DNA of 64,000 nt from Limnohabitans sp. WS1 (GTDB lineage: Bacteria > Pseudomonadota > Gammaproteobacteria > Burkholderiales > Burkholderiaceae_C): contig NZ_NERU01000001.1 of NCBI RefSeq assembly GCF_003063265.1, positions 558,001 through 622,000 on the forward strand. The letters are read 5' to 3'. Below the pieces are notes generated by a model that worked only from the letters and a program-made list of their open reading frames with translations, was not told where the DNA came from and searched no databases. This document shows, piece after piece, positions 20,534 to 28,850 of this stretch. How positions within the stretch are numbered: the stretch's first letter is position 1; every line of letters begins with the position of its first letter. A program made the position numbers and the translations under genes.

Positions 20534-21363
20534 AGTGAACTCCAGGCAAACAGGCGGCGGTTGAGCGCCTTGAACGCAAAGTCAGACACCAGCCCGATCA
20601 GGCCAATGACGATGATGCCGAAGATGATCTGGCCCGTATTCAAGAGCGCCTGGCTGTCGGTGATCATGTGGCCAATGCCCGAGGACGAGCCGATCAACTC
20701 GGCCACGATCACATAGGTCCAGGCCCAGCCCAGCACCAGTCGCAAAATTTCAGCAATCTCAGGCGCAGCACCCGGAATCAGCACGCGCTTGACAATGCCC
20801 GACGGATTGGCCCCCAAGGTGTAGGCGGCTTCGACCAGGTCACGCCGCGCCGCGCCCACACACACCGCCACCATCAACACGATCTGGAAGACCGAGCCGA
20901 TGAAGATGACCAGCACTTTTTGCAGCTCGCCAATGCCGGCCCACAAGATCAGCAGGGGAATGAAAGCCGAGGCGGGCAAATAGCGGCAAAAGGACACAAA
21001 GGGTTCCAGAAAAGCCTCCACCCCTTTGTGCGCCCCCATGGCAATGCCCAGCGGCACGGCGATCAGGCTGGCCAAAATGAAGCCGGCCAGAACGCGCCAG
21101 ATGGTCATGGCGATGTCGTGGGCAAAGTTGAACTCGGTGAACAAGAGGATGGCCTCTTGCACCATGGTCACCGGGCTGGCCAAAAAGGTGGGCGACACAT
21201 AACCGCCCAGCGTGAAAAACGCCCAGACGGCAAAGAACAGGATGAAAAAGCCAATGCCCAGCACCCACCGCGACTGCGCACGCACCGGCTCCAGCGGAGC
21301 CAGTGCGCGGCGGCGTGGCCGCACGGTGGTCGGGCGTGTCGAAGTCGGGTGTGTGGTGGCCAT
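20530..21363 (-). CDS. ABC transporter permease, SsuC/TauC type, hut-linked
   Basis: 277 residues. Inner-membrane permease with about six hydrophobic segments and the BPD_transp_1 EAA-like loop (EAAYTLGANPSGIVKRVLIP). An Arg/Pro/Thr-rich cytoplasmic N-terminus precedes the first membrane segment. The ATG at 21363 starts 4 bp after the substrate-binding protein stop; an in-frame upstream start at 21390 would overlap that gene and is rejected. It pairs with the ATPase encoded immediately downstream. Confidence 0.92.
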   Translation of the reverse strand: MATTHPTSTRPTTVRPRRRALAPLEPVRAQSRWVLGIGFFILFFAVWAFFTLGGYVSPTFLASPVTMVQEAILLFTEFNFAHDIAMTIWRVLAGFILASLIAVPLGIAMGAHKGVEAFLEPFVSFCRYLPASAFIPLLILWAGIGELQKVLVIFIGSVFQIVLMVAVCVGAARRDLVEAAYTLGANPSGIVKRVLIPGAAPEIAEILRLVLGWAWTYVIVAELIGSSSGIGHMITDSQALLNTGQIIFGIIVIGLIGLVSDFAFKALNRRLFAWSSL

Positions 21364-21367
21364 GGCT

Positions 21368-22333
21368 TTACTTGATGAAGCTGGTGTCAAACATGGCGTT
21401 GAAGTCGGTCGGTGCCCTGCGGATCACACCGGCCTCCAGCAAGATGGTGGCAGCGTCTTTCATGAAGCTTTGCAGCTCGCCTGCAAAAAACTTCTGGTTG
21501 GCGGCTTTGTCTTGCCAGCGCAGGAAAGCTGAGGATTTGGCAAAGGCCTCGCCGGTTTGTTTGACGGCCGCGCCCATGATCTCGTTGGACTTGGCCGGGT
21601 CGGCCTTGATCATCTCCAGCGCGTCAAAGTAGGCATTGGCCAGGCTTTGTGCGGCCTTGGGGTTGGCCTTGAGCCACTCGGGGGCGCAGCCCACGGTGTC
21701 CATGACCATGGGGTAGTCGAGTGTGGTGGCCAAAATCTTGCCTGCCTGTGGGTTGGCGCGCACGGTGGACAGGTAGGGCTCGTAGGTCATGGCGGCGTCG
21801 TTTTGACCGGCCACAAAGGACTGTGCGGCTGCCTGGGGTGACAAGGTGCTGAGCTTGACGTCTTTCAGGCTCATGCCGTTTTTGCTCAGCATCCAGGCCA
21901 GGCCAAAGAAAGGCGCGGTGCCGGGGGCGTCCACACCAATGGTCTTGCCCTTGAGGTCGGCAAAGTTGTTGATGTTGCCGCGCACCGCGATGCCGTCTGC
22001 ACCAAAGGACTTGTCCATCTGGAAAATCTGAACGATGGGCACACCATTGGTGTTCCAGGCCACATGCGTTTCCACTGTGGTGGCCGCGCACTGAATGGCC
22101 TTGGAAGCCAGGGCCAGGTGGCGGTCTTTCTGGGGGATCATTTTCAGCTCCACATCCAGGCCGTGTTTCTTGAACAAACCGGCCTTGTCGGCCAGGGTCA
22201 GCGGGGCAAAGCCGGTCCAGCCGGACATGCCCAAAGCGAGCTTGACCTCTTGGGCTTGCGTTGAAAAGGCCAGGGTGGCCGCGGTCGCACCGGCCAAGAG
22301 CAGCGAGGCGAATTTGACGTTTGACTTGCGCAT
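21368..22333 (-). CDS. ABC transporter periplasmic substrate-binding protein (NMT1/TauA-like), hut-linked
   Basis: 321 residues. The signal peptide (about 1-27) ends STQAQ-EV. The mature protein is an NMT1/SsuA-like binding protein, with LALGMSGWTGFAPLTLADK, the GKTIGVDAPGTAPFF hinge-region segment and SFVAGQNDAAMTYEPYL. It is the first gene of the hut operon, with an AAGGAG ribosome site. Two HutC-like boxes lie 98 and 230 bp upstream, supporting histidine-linked control. The ligand itself is not readable; an imidazole compound is the contextual guess. Confidence 0.92.
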   Translation of the reverse strand: MRKSNVKFASLLLAGATAATLAFSTQAQEVKLALGMSGWTGFAPLTLADKAGLFKKHGLDVELKMIPQKDRHLALASKAIQCAATTVETHVAWNTNGVPIVQIFQMDKSFGADGIAVRGNINNFADLKGKTIGVDAPGTAPFFGLAWMLSKNGMSLKDVKLSTLSPQAAAQSFVAGQNDAAMTYEPYLSTVRANPQAGKILATTLDYPMVMDTVGCAPEWLKANPKAAQSLANAYFDALEMIKADPAKSNEIMGAAVKQTGEAFAKSSAFLRWQDKAANQKFFAGELQSFMKDAATILLEAGVIRRAPTDFNAMFDTSFIK

Positions 22334-22430
22334 GAAGGAACTCCTTGTTGTTGATCAAGCCTGCACTTCAGATGCCGCAAATCGGCACCTGAACGCAGGC
22401 ACACAGCCATCACCGACACCCCATCAAACC

Positions 22431-22440
22431 TGTATAGACA
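22431..22440. promoter_or_regulatory. HutC-like operator box, proximal
   Basis: TGTATAGACA, close to the TGTATnnACA-type palindrome bound by HutC in Pseudomonas and enterics. It lies 98 bp upstream of the first gene of the transporter-hut operon. Its reverse complement recurs at 22563-22572. Confidence 0.6.
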
Positions 22441-22562
22441 GGATGGGTCCAAAAAAAATGCTGTTCGCGTGCAGGACACAACATCTTTCCCAACATTCGC
22501 ACCAGCACTGTGCATCATGAGCCCAGACGCCCCAAAGGGTATCGGGAATTGCACCATCTTGC

Positions 22563-22572
22563 TGTCTATACA
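22563..22572. promoter_or_regulatory. HutC-like operator box, distal
   Basis: TGTCTATACA, the exact reverse complement of the box at 22431-22440, 122 bp between the two. Paired identical boxes in the only long upstream region of the operon support repression by the hutC product. No convincing -35/-10 pair was resolved. Confidence 0.6.
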
Positions 22573-22654
22573 AATAGGTGTTATGGATGACCTTGAAGCA
22601 CAGCAAGGCGCGTGCCAAGCCAGGTCTGCCAGCAGTTGTGTGGTTGCTTTGACC

Positions 22655-22738
22655 AGGCAGGAGCGACGCCCCCGTCGCGATAAGCCCCGCAGACCACCAC
22701 CCATCCCCCCGAGGGCGGGGCTCCCACAAAAACCACCA
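22655..22738. repeat. REP-like element upstream of the hut operon
   Basis: Contains GCAGGAGCGACGCCCCCGTC followed by GCGATAAG and, after a CCCCGCAGACC linker, CCCCCCGAGGGCGGGGCTCC. This is one unit of the 92-bp repeat at 12661-12990 in reverse orientation. With the two HutC-like boxes it accounts for most of the 438-bp region without genes (22334-22771). Confidence 0.88.
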
Positions 22739-22771
22739 TGGCCCACAGCAGGAGTCGCCCCCCTGCGCGGA

Positions 22772-24361
22772 TCAGACGGCCGCCGCCTTGATCAGGTCCG
22801 CAGCTTTTTCGGCCAGCATGATGGTGGGCGCGTTGGTGTTGCCGCTGGGCACGCAGGGCATGACCGAGGCGTCGACCACGCGCAAACCGGGCACGCCGTG
22901 CACGCGCAGCTGGGCATCGACCACCGCCAGGGGGTCTGAGCCCATGCGGCAGGTGCCCACGGGGTGGTAGATGGTGTCGGCGTTTTCACGAATCCACTGG
23001 GACAGCTGTGCATCGTTGTGCAAACTGGCCGATGCCCGCGATTCCCGGCCATAAGCGCTCAGGGCGGGTGCTTGCAAGATGCGCCGGGCTTGGCGCACGC
23101 CTGCGATCATTTGTGCCATGTCGTCGGCATGGGTGAGGAAGCGGGGATCGATCAAGGGCGAGGCGTTGGCATCGGTGCTGGCCAAGCGCACGGTGCCCCG
23201 GCTTTGGGGTTGCAGCAAGCACACATGCAGCGAAAAACCGTGGCCCCAACTGGGCGTGCGGCCGTGGTTGACCAGCTTGCCCACCACAAAATGCAGCTGA
23301 ATGTCGGGTCGGGCTTGTTCGGGTGAGCTTTTAAAAAAGCCGCCCGCCTCGGCAAAATTGGTGGTCAACAGGCCTTTTCGCTGCTGACGCCACTGCCACA
23401 TGCCTTGCAGAAGGTGCCAGGCCCCCATGGGCGAGACCCCAAACAATTCGGTGTGCGGCGCATCGGCCACCAGCACCACATCGGGGTGGTCGTGCAGGTT
23501 TTCGCCCACACCTGGCAAATCGCACTGCGTGGCCACGCCCATGGCCTGCAGGTGGGCCCCCGGGCCGAGTCCAGAGCGCATCAACAAGGCCGGGGACTGA
23601 AAAGCCCCCCCACTGACAATGATCTCGCGCCGCGCCCTCAAGCTGCGCTGGCTGCCGCCTTGCAGCACCTGCACTTGCCGGGCCACACCACCTTCGAGCA
23701 CGATGCGCTGCGCGGTCACACCGGTCATCACCTGCAAATTGGGGCGCTGGCGGTGGGGGGTGAGGTAGGCCTTGGCCGCACTGAAACGTTCCCCGTTTTT
23801 GTGTGTCACCTGGTAGAGCCCCACGCCGTCTTGCCTGGCCCCGTTGAAGTCGGGGTTGTGCGCCCAGCCAGCCTGCACACCGGCCTCGACAAAGCGTTTG
23901 GAAAAAACGTTGGGGCTTTGCAGTTCGGCCACATTCAGGGGGCCGTTTTGCCCATGCCAGTCATCGCTCAGGCGCTCGTTGTGCTCGGCTTTTCGAAAGT
24001 AGGGCAACACATCGGCCCAGCCCCAGCCGGGGTTGCCCATGGCCGCCCAGCGGTCGTAGTCGGCATGCTGGCCTCGGATGTAAACCATCGCGTTGGTGGA
24101 GCTGGAGCCACCCAAGGTGCGCCCCCGGGGCTGGTAACCGGTGCGGCCCAGCAAGCCTTCTTGGGGCACGGTGCTCAAGGGCTGGGACACGCTGTTGATC
24201 AAGGGCATGGCCGCAATGCCGGCCGGGCAATGGATGAGCGGGCTGGTGTCGGGTGGCCCCGCTTCGAGCAAAGCCACCGTGACCGACGGGTCTTCACTCA
24301 GGCGTGCCGCCAGCACACAACCGGCCGAGCCCGCACCGACCACGATGTAGTCAAATTCCAT
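22772..24361 (-). CDS. GMC-family FAD-dependent alcohol/choline dehydrogenase
   Basis: 529 residues. Flavoprotein oxidising an alcohol group. The FAD dinucleotide motif [17 protein letters not shown] is near residue 7, GMC signature 1 [19 protein letters not shown] near residue 80, signature 2 [17 protein letters not shown] near residue 255, and the catalytic His region [10 protein letters not shown] plus the [14 protein letters not shown] end near 465-520. An AGGGAGA ribosome site precedes the ATG. It is similar to BetA, but without betaine genes nearby the substrate is open. A decayed relative lies at 10956-11310. It may share an operon with the upstream aldolase-like gene (81-bp gap). Confidence 0.92.
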   Translation of the reverse strand: MEFDYIVVGAGSAGCVLAARLSEDPSVTVALLEAGPPDTSPLIHCPAGIAAMPLINSVSQPLSTVPQEGLLGRTGYQPRGRTLGGSSSTNAMVYIRGQHADYDRWAAMGNPGWGWADVLPYFRKAEHNERLSDDWHGQNGPLNVAELQSPNVFSKRFVEAGVQAGWAHNPDFNGARQDGVGLYQVTHKNGERFSAAKAYLTPHRQRPNLQVMTGVTAQRIVLEGGVARQVQVLQGGSQRSLRARREIIVSGGAFQSPALLMRSGLGPGAHLQAMGVATQCDLPGVGENLHDHPDVVLVADAPHTELFGVSPMGAWHLLQGMWQWRQQRKGLLTTNFAEAGGFFKSSPEQARPDIQLHFVVGKLVNHGRTPSWGHGFSLHVCLLQPQSRGTVRLASTDANASPLIDPRFLTHADDMAQMIAGVRQARRILQAPALSAYGRESRASASLHNDAQLSQWIRENADTIYHPVGTCRMGSDPLAVVDAQLRVHGVPGLRVVDASVMPCVPSGNTNAPTIMLAEKAADLIKAAAV

Positions 24362-24442
24362 GTGGATTCTCTCCCTGAAAATGGTTGTTTTTGTAGGGTC
24401 AGCTCGCTGGCAGGAGACCTCTTTGTGGGCCGTCTGTCACAG

Positions 24443-25243
24443 TCACGTCGCATAGCCGGGTGACACCTTGTCCGCCAAACGCAGCATGGCTGGCCATTCT
24501 TTCCAACCCAGCGGACTTCGTCCCTCGGGGTATTCCCGCAGTGCGGCTTTGTTGAAGCCCAATCTGCTGATTTGTTCGGCCACGCCTTCTGGGGGAAAGT
24601 TCAAGTCTTGCCCGCAGGCCATGGCGTCGAGTTGGGCCTGGCAGGCTTTTTCGAGGTGCCACATGCTGCTGAAGGCTTCGGCCACGGTGTAACCGACCAC
24701 CAGCGTGCCGTGGTTGCGCAAGACCATGACCATTTTGTCGCCCAGGTCGCGGGCCAGTCGCTGGCGCTCGTCCAGTTGCACCGCCAGGCCCTCGGACTCG
24801 TGGTAAGCCACCTTGCCGTGGAACATCATGGCGTGCTGGCTCAATGGCAGCAGGCCGCACTTGAGCATCGAGATCGCCATGCCAGCACGGGTGTGCAGGT
24901 GCAGCACGCAATGGGCGTCGTCGCGTGCGGTGTGGATGGCGCTGTGGATCACAAAGCCGGCGCGGTGCACATCGTGCGGGCTGTCACCGACCTTCTGGCC
25001 ATCGCTGTCGATCTTGACCAGGCTGGACGCGGTGATCTCGTCAAATGACCAGCCAAAGGGGTTGATCAAAAAGTGCTCTGTGCCGGGCACGCGCAGCGAA
25101 ATGTGGGTGTAGATCAGGTCGGTCCAGCCGTGGTGGGCCACCAGCCGGTAGCAAGCGGCCAGGTCGATGCGGGCTTGCCACTCTTGGGGTGACATGTGTG
25201 GCGGTGCTGATGGGCGCTGGGCGAGCGCGGTGGCAGGGGTCAT
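24443..25243 (-). CDS. Class II aldolase/adducin-domain protein
   Basis: 266 residues. It has the class II aldolase/adducin fold. Zinc-ligand histidines are likely in HCVLHLHTRAGMA and VMVLRNHGTLVVG; the TDLIYTHISLRVPG segment contributes the phosphate-site strand. Fuculose-phosphate aldolase-like enzymes share the domain, but this longer type is common in Proteobacteria as an uncharacterised decarboxylase or aldolase. A GGAGTG ribosome site precedes the start. Neighbours are a GMC dehydrogenase downstream and a CRP-family gene upstream, all on the minus strand. Specific substrate unknown. Confidence 0.88.
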   Translation of the reverse strand: MTPATALAQRPSAPPHMSPQEWQARIDLAACYRLVAHHGWTDLIYTHISLRVPGTEHFLINPFGWSFDEITASSLVKIDSDGQKVGDSPHDVHRAGFVIHSAIHTARDDAHCVLHLHTRAGMAISMLKCGLLPLSQHAMMFHGKVAYHESEGLAVQLDERQRLARDLGDKMVMVLRNHGTLVVGYTVAEAFSSMWHLEKACQAQLDAMACGQDLNFPPEGVAEQISRLGFNKAALREYPEGRSPLGWKEWPAMLRLADKVSPGYAT

Positions 25244-25348
25244 GGGGGTGTCACTCCGGTGAGGGTCATGGCTGAGCGGCTTGACCGACAGCTTGACTTT
25301 TCACTGTATCAGGGCGGGGCCAAACGGCTGCGCCTTGGGTGACGGCCG

Positions 25349-26083
25349 TCAGGACTTGGGGGCGTTGCGCAGCAACACGATGTTGCGGTAACCCAACCGG
25401 ATCAGGCCTTGCTGCTGAAAATGCCGCAGTTGTTGGTTGACGCGTTGGCGCGAGGCCGAGGCCGCTTGCGCCAGGTCGGACTGGCTCACGCGCAGCATCA
25501 AGCCGTCAGCCACCTTCACACTGTTGAATTTGGCAATACGCTCCAGCGCAGCCCACACACGTTGCTCCAGGCTGTTCATGCCCTGGTCGGCCAAGGTGTC
25601 CAGCAGCTGGTTGATGCGCAAGCCCAAGATGCGCAGCAAATCCACCGCCACCACAGGGTCGCAGCTGATCAGATCGATCAAACGGGTGCGCTCGATGTGC
25701 AGCACCTGGGTCTGACCCACCGAGACCAAATCGGCTGGGTAAGTGGTCTCGGCAAACACAGAACTCAAACCCGATATTTCTCCGGGCAACATCCAGCGCA
25801 GCAATTGCTCTTCGCCTTCGGGCGTGGTCACGCTCACGCGCAAGCGCCCTGTGACCAGCAGCAAAGCGGTGGAGGTCGGTTGACCACGGCTGAGTACCAC
25901 CTGCCCGTCGGTCCAGTTGCGCAGCACGCCCACGCTGTGCAGCGCTTGGGCTGAGCGGGGTGTGAGTGCGGCGTTTTCGGCCCAAGCCTGGTTGAAGACA
26001 TCGGCATCGAGGGCTTGAAACACAGCGCTGCGCTTGCCGCTCTGTGGGGCTTTGGCTGCAGTCTGTTGGCGTGCCTGGGTCAT
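25349..26083 (-). CDS. CRP/FNR-family transcriptional regulator
   Basis: 244 residues. An N-terminal cyclic-nucleotide-binding-like beta-roll (about 50-165, with WMLPGEISGLSSVFAETTYPAD) is followed by a C-terminal winged helix (SQSDLAQAASASRQRVNQQL, about 200-220). There is no N-terminal FNR-type cysteine cluster, so it is not an oxygen-sensing FNR. It is divergent from the microcompartment operon with a 148-bp shared region holding a CRP-spaced palindrome (26130-26151). This makes it the likely regulator of that operon; the effector is unknown. It could also control the aldolase and GMC genes downstream. Confidence 0.92.
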   Translation of the reverse strand: MTQARQQTAAKAPQSGKRSAVFQALDADVFNQAWAENAALTPRSAQALHSVGVLRNWTDGQVVLSRGQPTSTALLLVTGRLRVSVTTPEGEEQLLRWMLPGEISGLSSVFAETTYPADLVSVGQTQVLHIERTRLIDLISCDPVVAVDLLRILGLRINQLLDTLADQGMNSLEQRVWAALERIAKFNSVKVADGLMLRVSQSDLAQAASASRQRVNQQLRHFQQQGLIRLGYRNIVLLRNAPKS

Positions 26084-26129
26084 GGTGAGTGAAGGTTTTG
26101 TCCGAATTTATTTTGAGTGCTTTCCCCTA

Positions 26130-26151
26130 AATTGTCACATCAGAAACAATT
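26130..26151. promoter_or_regulatory. CRP-type palindrome in the divergent control region
   Basis: AATTGT and ACAATT separated by 10 bases, giving the TGT-N10-ACA spacing seen in CRP-family sites. It lies 81 bp before the first microcompartment-operon gene and 47 bp from the start of the divergent CRP-family gene, so one protein bound here could act on both. Confidence 0.6.
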
Positions 26152-26231
26152 CGTCATCGCCATGGGGACTTAAATCGGGCATGCCGAGTTTGACGGTGAT
26201 CAAGCCAGTACCCCAACCCCATGGAGACGAC

Positions 26232-27236
26232 ATGACCTTATCTGCCCCCGCCTTGCTGCGCACCGCCCTTGGTGCCCTTGCCCTGTCGCTGAGCGCCAAC
26301 GCCATGGCGCAAACCCAGACCTTGCGCATCCAGGACTATCCAGGCCTGGGCAACATCATCACCCGTGTGGCGGCAGCCAACGGCTACTGCGAAAAAAACG
26401 GCCTCAAGTGCGAACTCAAGACCATTCCTGCAGGCCCCTTGGGCATCCAGACCCTGATGGCGGGCGACATTGACGTGGCCTTTGGCCCGGCCGAAGTGGT
26501 CATTCAGGCGGCCAACAAAGGTGCCGACCTCAAGATCATTGGCAACGCAGCGCGTGACAACATCTTCTTTTTGATGGCCGGTGCCCACACCGAAACCCCC
26601 AACGCCGCCAAGGGCTACCCCGCCGTGATGGCCGACCTGAAAGGCAAAAAGATTGGCGTCACCGCCCGTGGCTCCGGCGCTGAGTTCCAGTTGCTCGACC
26701 TGCTCAAGGGCGCTGGCCTGTCCGGCAGCGACGTGACCATCGTGCCCGTGGGCGCACCCAACACCGCCTTGCCCGCGATTGCCAACAAGCAAATCGACGC
26801 CGTGATGTTGTTCGCCCCCATGGACGGTTTCTGCGCTGCCATGAAGGTGTGCCGTGTTCTGGTGGACCCCCGCAAAGGCGAGGGGCCCAAAGAGATCACG
26901 CAGCTCAACGGGGCCTCTGGCCCGATGACAGTGCGTGGTGACTTTGCGCAAAAGAACAGCGCCACGCTGGACGCTTTTGCCAAGGCCATGCGCGAGTCCG
27001 AAGCCTTCATCCAAAACCCTGCCAACTTTGCGGCCGTGCTCAAGGTGATCAACGACACCTTCAAGATCGAAGGCCCTGCAGGCGCTGCGGCGGTCGAGGC
27101 TTCGCTGCGCAACTCGATTGGTGGCTCCCGCTTTGCGCTGGACCCCAAAGCCTTGCAGCATGCGGCCGATTACCTGCACAACACCAAGCAAATCGACAAG
27201 AACTTCGACACCAGCAAGATCTTGCAACTGCGCTGA
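26232..27236 (+). CDS. ABC transporter substrate-binding protein (NMT1/TauA-like), first gene of the microcompartment operon
   Basis: 334 residues. The signal peptide is about residues 1-26, ending ANAMAQ. The mature part begins QTLRIQDYPGLGNIITRVAA and shows the NMT1/SsuA binding-protein fold, including GIQTLMAGDIDVAFGPAEV and GKKIGVTARGSGAEFQLL. The ATG at 26232 is preceded by GGAGA; the open frame reaches back to 26034 but only this start gives a signal peptide. It heads a ten-gene plus-strand cluster. Family members bind sulfonates, nitrate, pyrimidine precursors and other small molecules, so the ligand must be inferred from the TauD-like enzyme downstream. Confidence 0.92.
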   Translation: MTLSAPALLRTALGALALSLSANAMAQTQTLRIQDYPGLGNIITRVAAANGYCEKNGLKCELKTIPAGPLGIQTLMAGDIDVAFGPAEVVIQAANKGADLKIIGNAARDNIFFLMAGAHTETPNAAKGYPAVMADLKGKKIGVTARGSGAEFQLLDLLKGAGLSGSDVTIVPVGAPNTALPAIANKQIDAVMLFAPMDGFCAAMKVCRVLVDPRKGEGPKEITQLNGASGPMTVRGDFAQKNSATLDAFAKAMRESEAFIQNPANFAAVLKVINDTFKIEGPAGAAAVEASLRNSIGGSRFALDPKALQHAADYLHNTKQIDKNFDTSKILQLR

Positions 27237-27270
27237 ACCGTTGCACCAAGCGACCTGACCCCCTGTTTGC

Positions 27271-28071
27271 ATGAGCGGAGCACCTGAATTGAGCGCAACG
27301 TCCCTGGCCATCGCTGCCGATGGCGTGCACCTGAGCTTCGATGGCACCCAGCAGGTGTTGTCCGATGTCACGCTGCACGTCCGTCAAGGCGAATTTGTCT
27401 CTTTGGTCGGCCCCAGCGGCTGTGGCAAAACCACGCTGCTGAACCTGGCCGCCGGGCTGGTGGCACACACCGGCAAGGGCAGTTTGACCGTGGGTGGCCA
27501 AGCGCCACGCCAAGGCAACCCGCAGGTCGGCTACATGCTGGCCCGCGACAGCCTCATGCCCTGGAAAACCGCTTTGGGCAACGCCATGTTTGGCATGGAA
27601 GTGCGCGGTGTACCGCGTGCCCAGGCCGAAGAACGTGCCCGCGCCATGCTGCAAGAAGTCGGTCTGGCGGGTTTTGAAAACGCTTTGCCCAAGGCCCTCT
27701 CGCATGGCATGCGCCAGCGCGTGGCCCTGGCCCGCACCTTTGCCATGGGTTCGCCCCTGCTGCTGATGGACGAGCCTTTTGGGGCGCTGGATGCACAAAC
27801 CAAGCTGCAACTCGAAGACCTGCTGCTGCGCCTGTGCCAGCAGTACAAACAATCGGTGCTGTTCGTCACACACGACCTGTCCGAAGCGGTGGCCGTGTCC
27901 GACCGTGTGGTGGTCATGACCTCGCGCCCAGGGCGCATCGTGGCCGACATCCCCATCGACCTGCCCCGCCCGCGCTCCATTCGCGAGCTGCAAAAAGACC
28001 CGCATTTCCACGAGCTGTATGCACAGCTGTGGTCGCACCTCGAATCTGGCTGGAGCAAACATGAAGGCTGA
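27271..28071 (+). CDS. ABC transporter ATP-binding protein, SsuB/TauB type
   Basis: 266 residues. ATPase with Walker A GPSGCGKTTLLNLAAG, Walker B LLLMDEPFGALDAQ and H-loop VTHDLSEA. The signature motif reads LSHGMRQR rather than the usual LSGGMRQR: the first Gly of the LSGGQ core is replaced by His. The rest of the protein is intact, so it is probably active, but this is a departure from the family norm. The last 11 bp overlap the permease gene, indicating coupled translation. Confidence 0.92.
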   Translation: MSGAPELSATSLAIAADGVHLSFDGTQQVLSDVTLHVRQGEFVSLVGPSGCGKTTLLNLAAGLVAHTGKGSLTVGGQAPRQGNPQVGYMLARDSLMPWKTALGNAMFGMEVRGVPRAQAEERARAMLQEVGLAGFENALPKALSHGMRQRVALARTFAMGSPLLLMDEPFGALDAQTKLQLEDLLLRLCQQYKQSVLFVTHDLSEAVAVSDRVVVMTSRPGRIVADIPIDLPRPRSIRELQKDPHFHELYAQLWSHLESGWSKHEG

Positions 28072-28816
28072 CACACTGCGCTGGGGCGGTGCCCACATCG
28101 TGTTCATCACCGTCTTGTTGGCGCTGGGCGAGTGGCTCACCGTCAACCGCTGGCTGGACCCCACCTTTGTGGGCCAACCCAGTGGCGTCATCAAATTTTT
28201 GTGGGACAACATCGCCACGGGCAAGCTCTGGACCGACCTGGGCTGGACCATGGCGGGCACCCTGATTTCGTTTGCCTTGGGCAGCAGCGCGGCCCTGGCC
28301 GTGGGCTTGTTGTTTGTGGCTTTTCCGAAGGTGGAGAAATTTCTCGACCCCTACCTCAACGCCATGAACGTCATGCCCCGCATTGCGCTGGCACCGCTGT
28401 TCATTTTGTGGTTTGGCCTGGGTCTGGGCTCCAAGATCGCCGTGGGCTGCAGCTTGACCTTTTTCATCGTGTTGTCCAGCACGGTGGCCGGCATTCGCGG
28501 CGTGAGTCAAGACCACCTCACCCTGTGCAAAACGCTGGGTGCCAGCCCGGTGACCACCTTTTTTCAGGTCACCTTGCCCGGCGCGGTGCCGGTCATTTTT
28601 TCGGGCCTGCGCCTGGGTCTGATCTACGCCATGTTGGGTGTGATCGGTGCCGAGATCATCGCTTCCGAAAAAGGCCTGGGCCAGTCGCTGGCCTATCTGG
28701 GCTCGACATTTGAAGTCAATGGCGTGATGGCGCTGCTGCTGGTGCTGGCCCTCTTGGGCGTGGCCGTGGTGCGCACCATGACCTGGCTTGAAAAACGTTT
28801 GCTGCACTGGCAATGA
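28061..28816 (+). CDS. ABC transporter permease, SsuC/TauC type
   Basis: 251 residues with about six membrane segments and the permease loop CKTLGASPVTTFFQVTLPGA. It starts at the ATG inside the 3' end of the ATPase gene. With the two preceding products it forms a complete importer of the aliphatic sulfonate/nitrate/taurine class. It is followed after 34 bp by the TauD-like dioxygenase gene. Confidence 0.93.
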   Translation: MKADTLRWGGAHIVFITVLLALGEWLTVNRWLDPTFVGQPSGVIKFLWDNIATGKLWTDLGWTMAGTLISFALGSSAALAVGLLFVAFPKVEKFLDPYLNAMNVMPRIALAPLFILWFGLGLGSKIAVGCSLTFFIVLSSTVAGIRGVSQDHLTLCKTLGASPVTTFFQVTLPGAVPVIFSGLRLGLIYAMLGVIGAEIIASEKGLGQSLAYLGSTFEVNGVMALLLVLALLGVAVVRTMTWLEKRLLHWQ

Positions 28817-28850
28817 GCCGGGCTGCTTTGACACAACAAGGAGATTAATA

